DNA of 64,000 nt from Anaerolineae bacterium (lineage in GTDB: Bacteria > Chloroflexota > Anaerolineae > Aggregatilineales > Phototrophicaceae). Below the pieces are notes generated by a model. The model saw only the letters and a list, made by a program, of their open reading frames with translations. It did not search any database and was not told the DNA's origin. Below are positions 62,670 through 64,000 of this stretch, piece after piece; positions within the stretch are counted from its first letter, which is position 1; each line of letters opens with the position of its first letter. The stretch spans positions 1-64,000 of the forward strand of contig JAJDZV010000007.1 in assembly GCA_022824465.1 (NCBI GenBank), in the 5' to 3' direction. A program made the translations under genes and the position numbers.

Positions 62670-62729
62670 TCGCCGATCTTAGCCCAAAGCCGCCGCCTAA
62701 AGCAAACAAATGACGTGACCCTTGCAACG

Positions 62730-62758
62730 CTGGCAATCATAGGCCTAACCGATATACT
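62730..62758 (+). promoter_or_regulatory. Candidate promoter of the dehydrogenase-fucosidase unit
   Basis: CTGGCA (62730-62735) and TATACT (62753-62758) are 17 bases apart, about 40 bases before the dehydrogenase start. The -35 is weak (4 of 6). Confidence 0.4.
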
Positions 62759-62791
62759 TGGCGGAAAGTCTACCCTTGACCAGTCACATCC

Positions 62792-63841
62792 ATGACACAA
62801 ATTATCCGGGCTGAGCCGCTTGAGAGCCTCTGCCGCGAGATCTTCATCGCCAAGGGCGCGCCGGTCGACATCGCCGCCATCGTCGCCGAGTCGCTTGTGA
62901 CTACCAATCTCTTTGGTCACGACTCGCACGGCGTCTTGCGCGTCAAACAATACGTCACGATGATCCGCGACGGCATGATACAGCCGGACCAGCGCCCGCG
63001 GATTCACAAGCGATTCGGCGCTACGGCAATGGTGACTGGCGGCTATGGCTTCGGGCAAATCGGCGCGCGTTACGCTGCTGAACTGGCGGCTGAAATTGGC
63101 GCGGAACATGGCATCGGCGCAGTTTCGCTGGGGCAATCGACGCATGTCGGGCGTCTGGGCGAATACACGGCGATGATTGCGGCAAAAGGGCTGATCGGCA
63201 TCGGCTTCACCAGCGGCAGCATGTACAGTGGCTGGGTAACGCCTTATGGCGGGCGCGAGCGGACCTTCGGCACGAATCCGATGTCCTTCGCCGTGCCCAG
63301 CGGTGATGGCGGGTCGCTCTTGCTCGATTTCGCGACATCTGGAGTCGCCCATGGCAAGATCGTGCTGGCGCGGACGAAAGGCGCGCCCCTGCCAATCGGC
63401 ATGATGCTGGACAAAGAAGGACGCCCGACCACCGATGCGGGGATCCTGGACGATGGCGCCGTGCTGCTGGCGATGGGTTTGCACAAAGGCTCAGGCTTGT
63501 CGCTAATGATGGAAATCATCCCGACCCTGCTCGCGGGTCACCGCCCCATCAGTTCGCCCGAGTTTCATTTTGGCAATCCCACCCTGCTAATCGCGCTGGC
63601 GCCGGCCGCATTTGACGAAGAGACCGACTTCACAGAGCACGTCGACAGCTTGAAGCGGCGCGTCAAAGCCGTGACGCCGGCCGATGGCTTCGCCGAGGTG
63701 CTGCTCCCCGGTGAGCCGGAAGCGCAATCATACGCCGAGCGCGTCAAGTCGGGCATTCCGCTGCCGAAGGAGGTCTGGGCGGATCTCTGCGCGCTGGCCG
63801 CTAACCTTACGATTTCCTCGCCAATCCAGGCTTTGACCTGA
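62792..63841 (+). CDS. Ldh_2-family (malate/L-lactate/ureidoglycolate-type) dehydrogenase
   Basis: A 349-residue NAD(P)-dependent oxidoreductase of the non-Rossmann Ldh_2 family. FGHDSHGVLRVKQY carries the catalytic His near residue 48, VTGGYGFGQIGARYA and YGGRERTFGTNPMSFAVP are cofactor loops, LLDFATSGVAHGKI and GLHKGSGLSLMMEI complete the set. Family members oxidise malate, sulfolactate, ureidoglycolate or sugar acids; in this neighbourhood a sugar-derived hydroxy acid is likely. The fucosidase gene starts 41 bases later. Confidence 0.92.
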   Translation: MTQIIRAEPLESLCREIFIAKGAPVDIAAIVAESLVTTNLFGHDSHGVLRVKQYVTMIRDGMIQPDQRPRIHKRFGATAMVTGGYGFGQIGARYAAELAAEIGAEHGIGAVSLGQSTHVGRLGEYTAMIAAKGLIGIGFTSGSMYSGWVTPYGGRERTFGTNPMSFAVPSGDGGSLLLDFATSGVAHGKIVLARTKGAPLPIGMMLDKEGRPTTDAGILDDGAVLLAMGLHKGSGLSLMMEIIPTLLAGHRPISSPEFHFGNPTLLIALAPAAFDEETDFTEHVDSLKRRVKAVTPADGFAEVLLPGEPEAQSYAERVKSGIPLPKEVWADLCALAANLTISSPIQALT

Positions 63842-63882
63842 ATTCATAGCGTATCGGCAACTGGACGAAAGGAGACTCGACA

Positions 63883-64000
63883 ATGAATCAGCCCAAACCG
63901 ACGAAAGGCAAGACTGACTGGTTCGTGCATGACCGCTTCGGCATGTTCATCCATTGGGGTTTGTACGCCCTGCCCGCGCGCCACGAATGGGTCAAACAGC
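63883..64000 (+). CDS. GH29 alpha-L-fucosidase, N-terminal fragment at window edge
   Basis: Thirty-nine codons before the right edge read as the start of a GH29 fucosidase, with DRFGMFIHWGLYALPARHEW, a highly conserved substrate-site segment near the N-terminus. GAAAGGAG ends eight bases before the ATG. There is no signal peptide in the part seen, so cytoplasmic action is likely. The gene continues outside the window. Confidence 0.9.
   Translation, partial: MNQPKPTKGKTDWFVHDRFGMFIHWGLYALPARHEWVKQ

Overview
The window is a contiguous chromosomal segment of a GC-rich bacterium, most likely a member of the Chloroflexota (Anaerolineae-like). This rests on gene content: secreted lipoproteins with Thr/Pro-rich linkers, many extended and type-4 sugar enzymes, two class A penicillin-binding proteins with no outer-membrane genes in sight, and carbohydrate ABC importers without their own ATPase. 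No phylogeny was run.

Region 1-8 kb (all minus strand) is a run dnaX > frame-disrupted membrane gene > ybaB > recR > two tandem paralogous polytopic membrane proteins, reading toward the 5' end of a 16S rRNA gene cut off by the window edge, which has its own sigma-70-type promoter. Region 8-17 kb holds a Rieske protein with an unusual helical half, rsgA, a DsbA-like thioredoxin-fold protein, an RlmD/TrmA-family protein that seems to lack its catalytic cysteine, a class V aminotransferase and the coupled prfA-prmC pair. Region 17-26 kb holds a haloalkane dehalogenase translationally coupled to deoC, a PucR regulator, acpS, a lipoprotein, a methyltransferase, a ligand-less FmdB-like protein, a SixA-nitroreductase fusion and guaA.

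Region 26-39 kb holds an OmpR-type response regulator, glycosyltransferases, methyltransferases, S9 and M28 peptidases, a DUF309 protein with a receiver-like front half, yceD plus the primary sigma factor behind a strong promoter carrying a dyad, an epimerase, a TIR-FHA fusion and a hexapeptide acyltransferase. Region 40-51 kb is mainly envelope: two bifunctional penicillin-binding proteins, a family 2 glycosyltransferase, a polyprenyl synthetase, secreted proteins of unknown role, then tRNA-Arg(ACG) with promoter and terminator.

Region 51-64 kb looks like a glycan-use island: two divergent importer sets (solute-binding protein plus two permeases each, no ATPase), three FGly-type sulfatases, an Ldh_2-family dehydrogenase and the start of a GH29 alpha-L-fucosidase. 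The joint reading is import and desulfation of a sulfated, fucose-bearing glycan; the substrate is inference. The strongest candidates for something undescribed are the SixA-nitroreductase fusion, the TIR-FHA protein with a lost TIR glutamate, the Rieske protein with a repeated His-Thr motif, and the RlmD-like protein with altered catalytic motifs.
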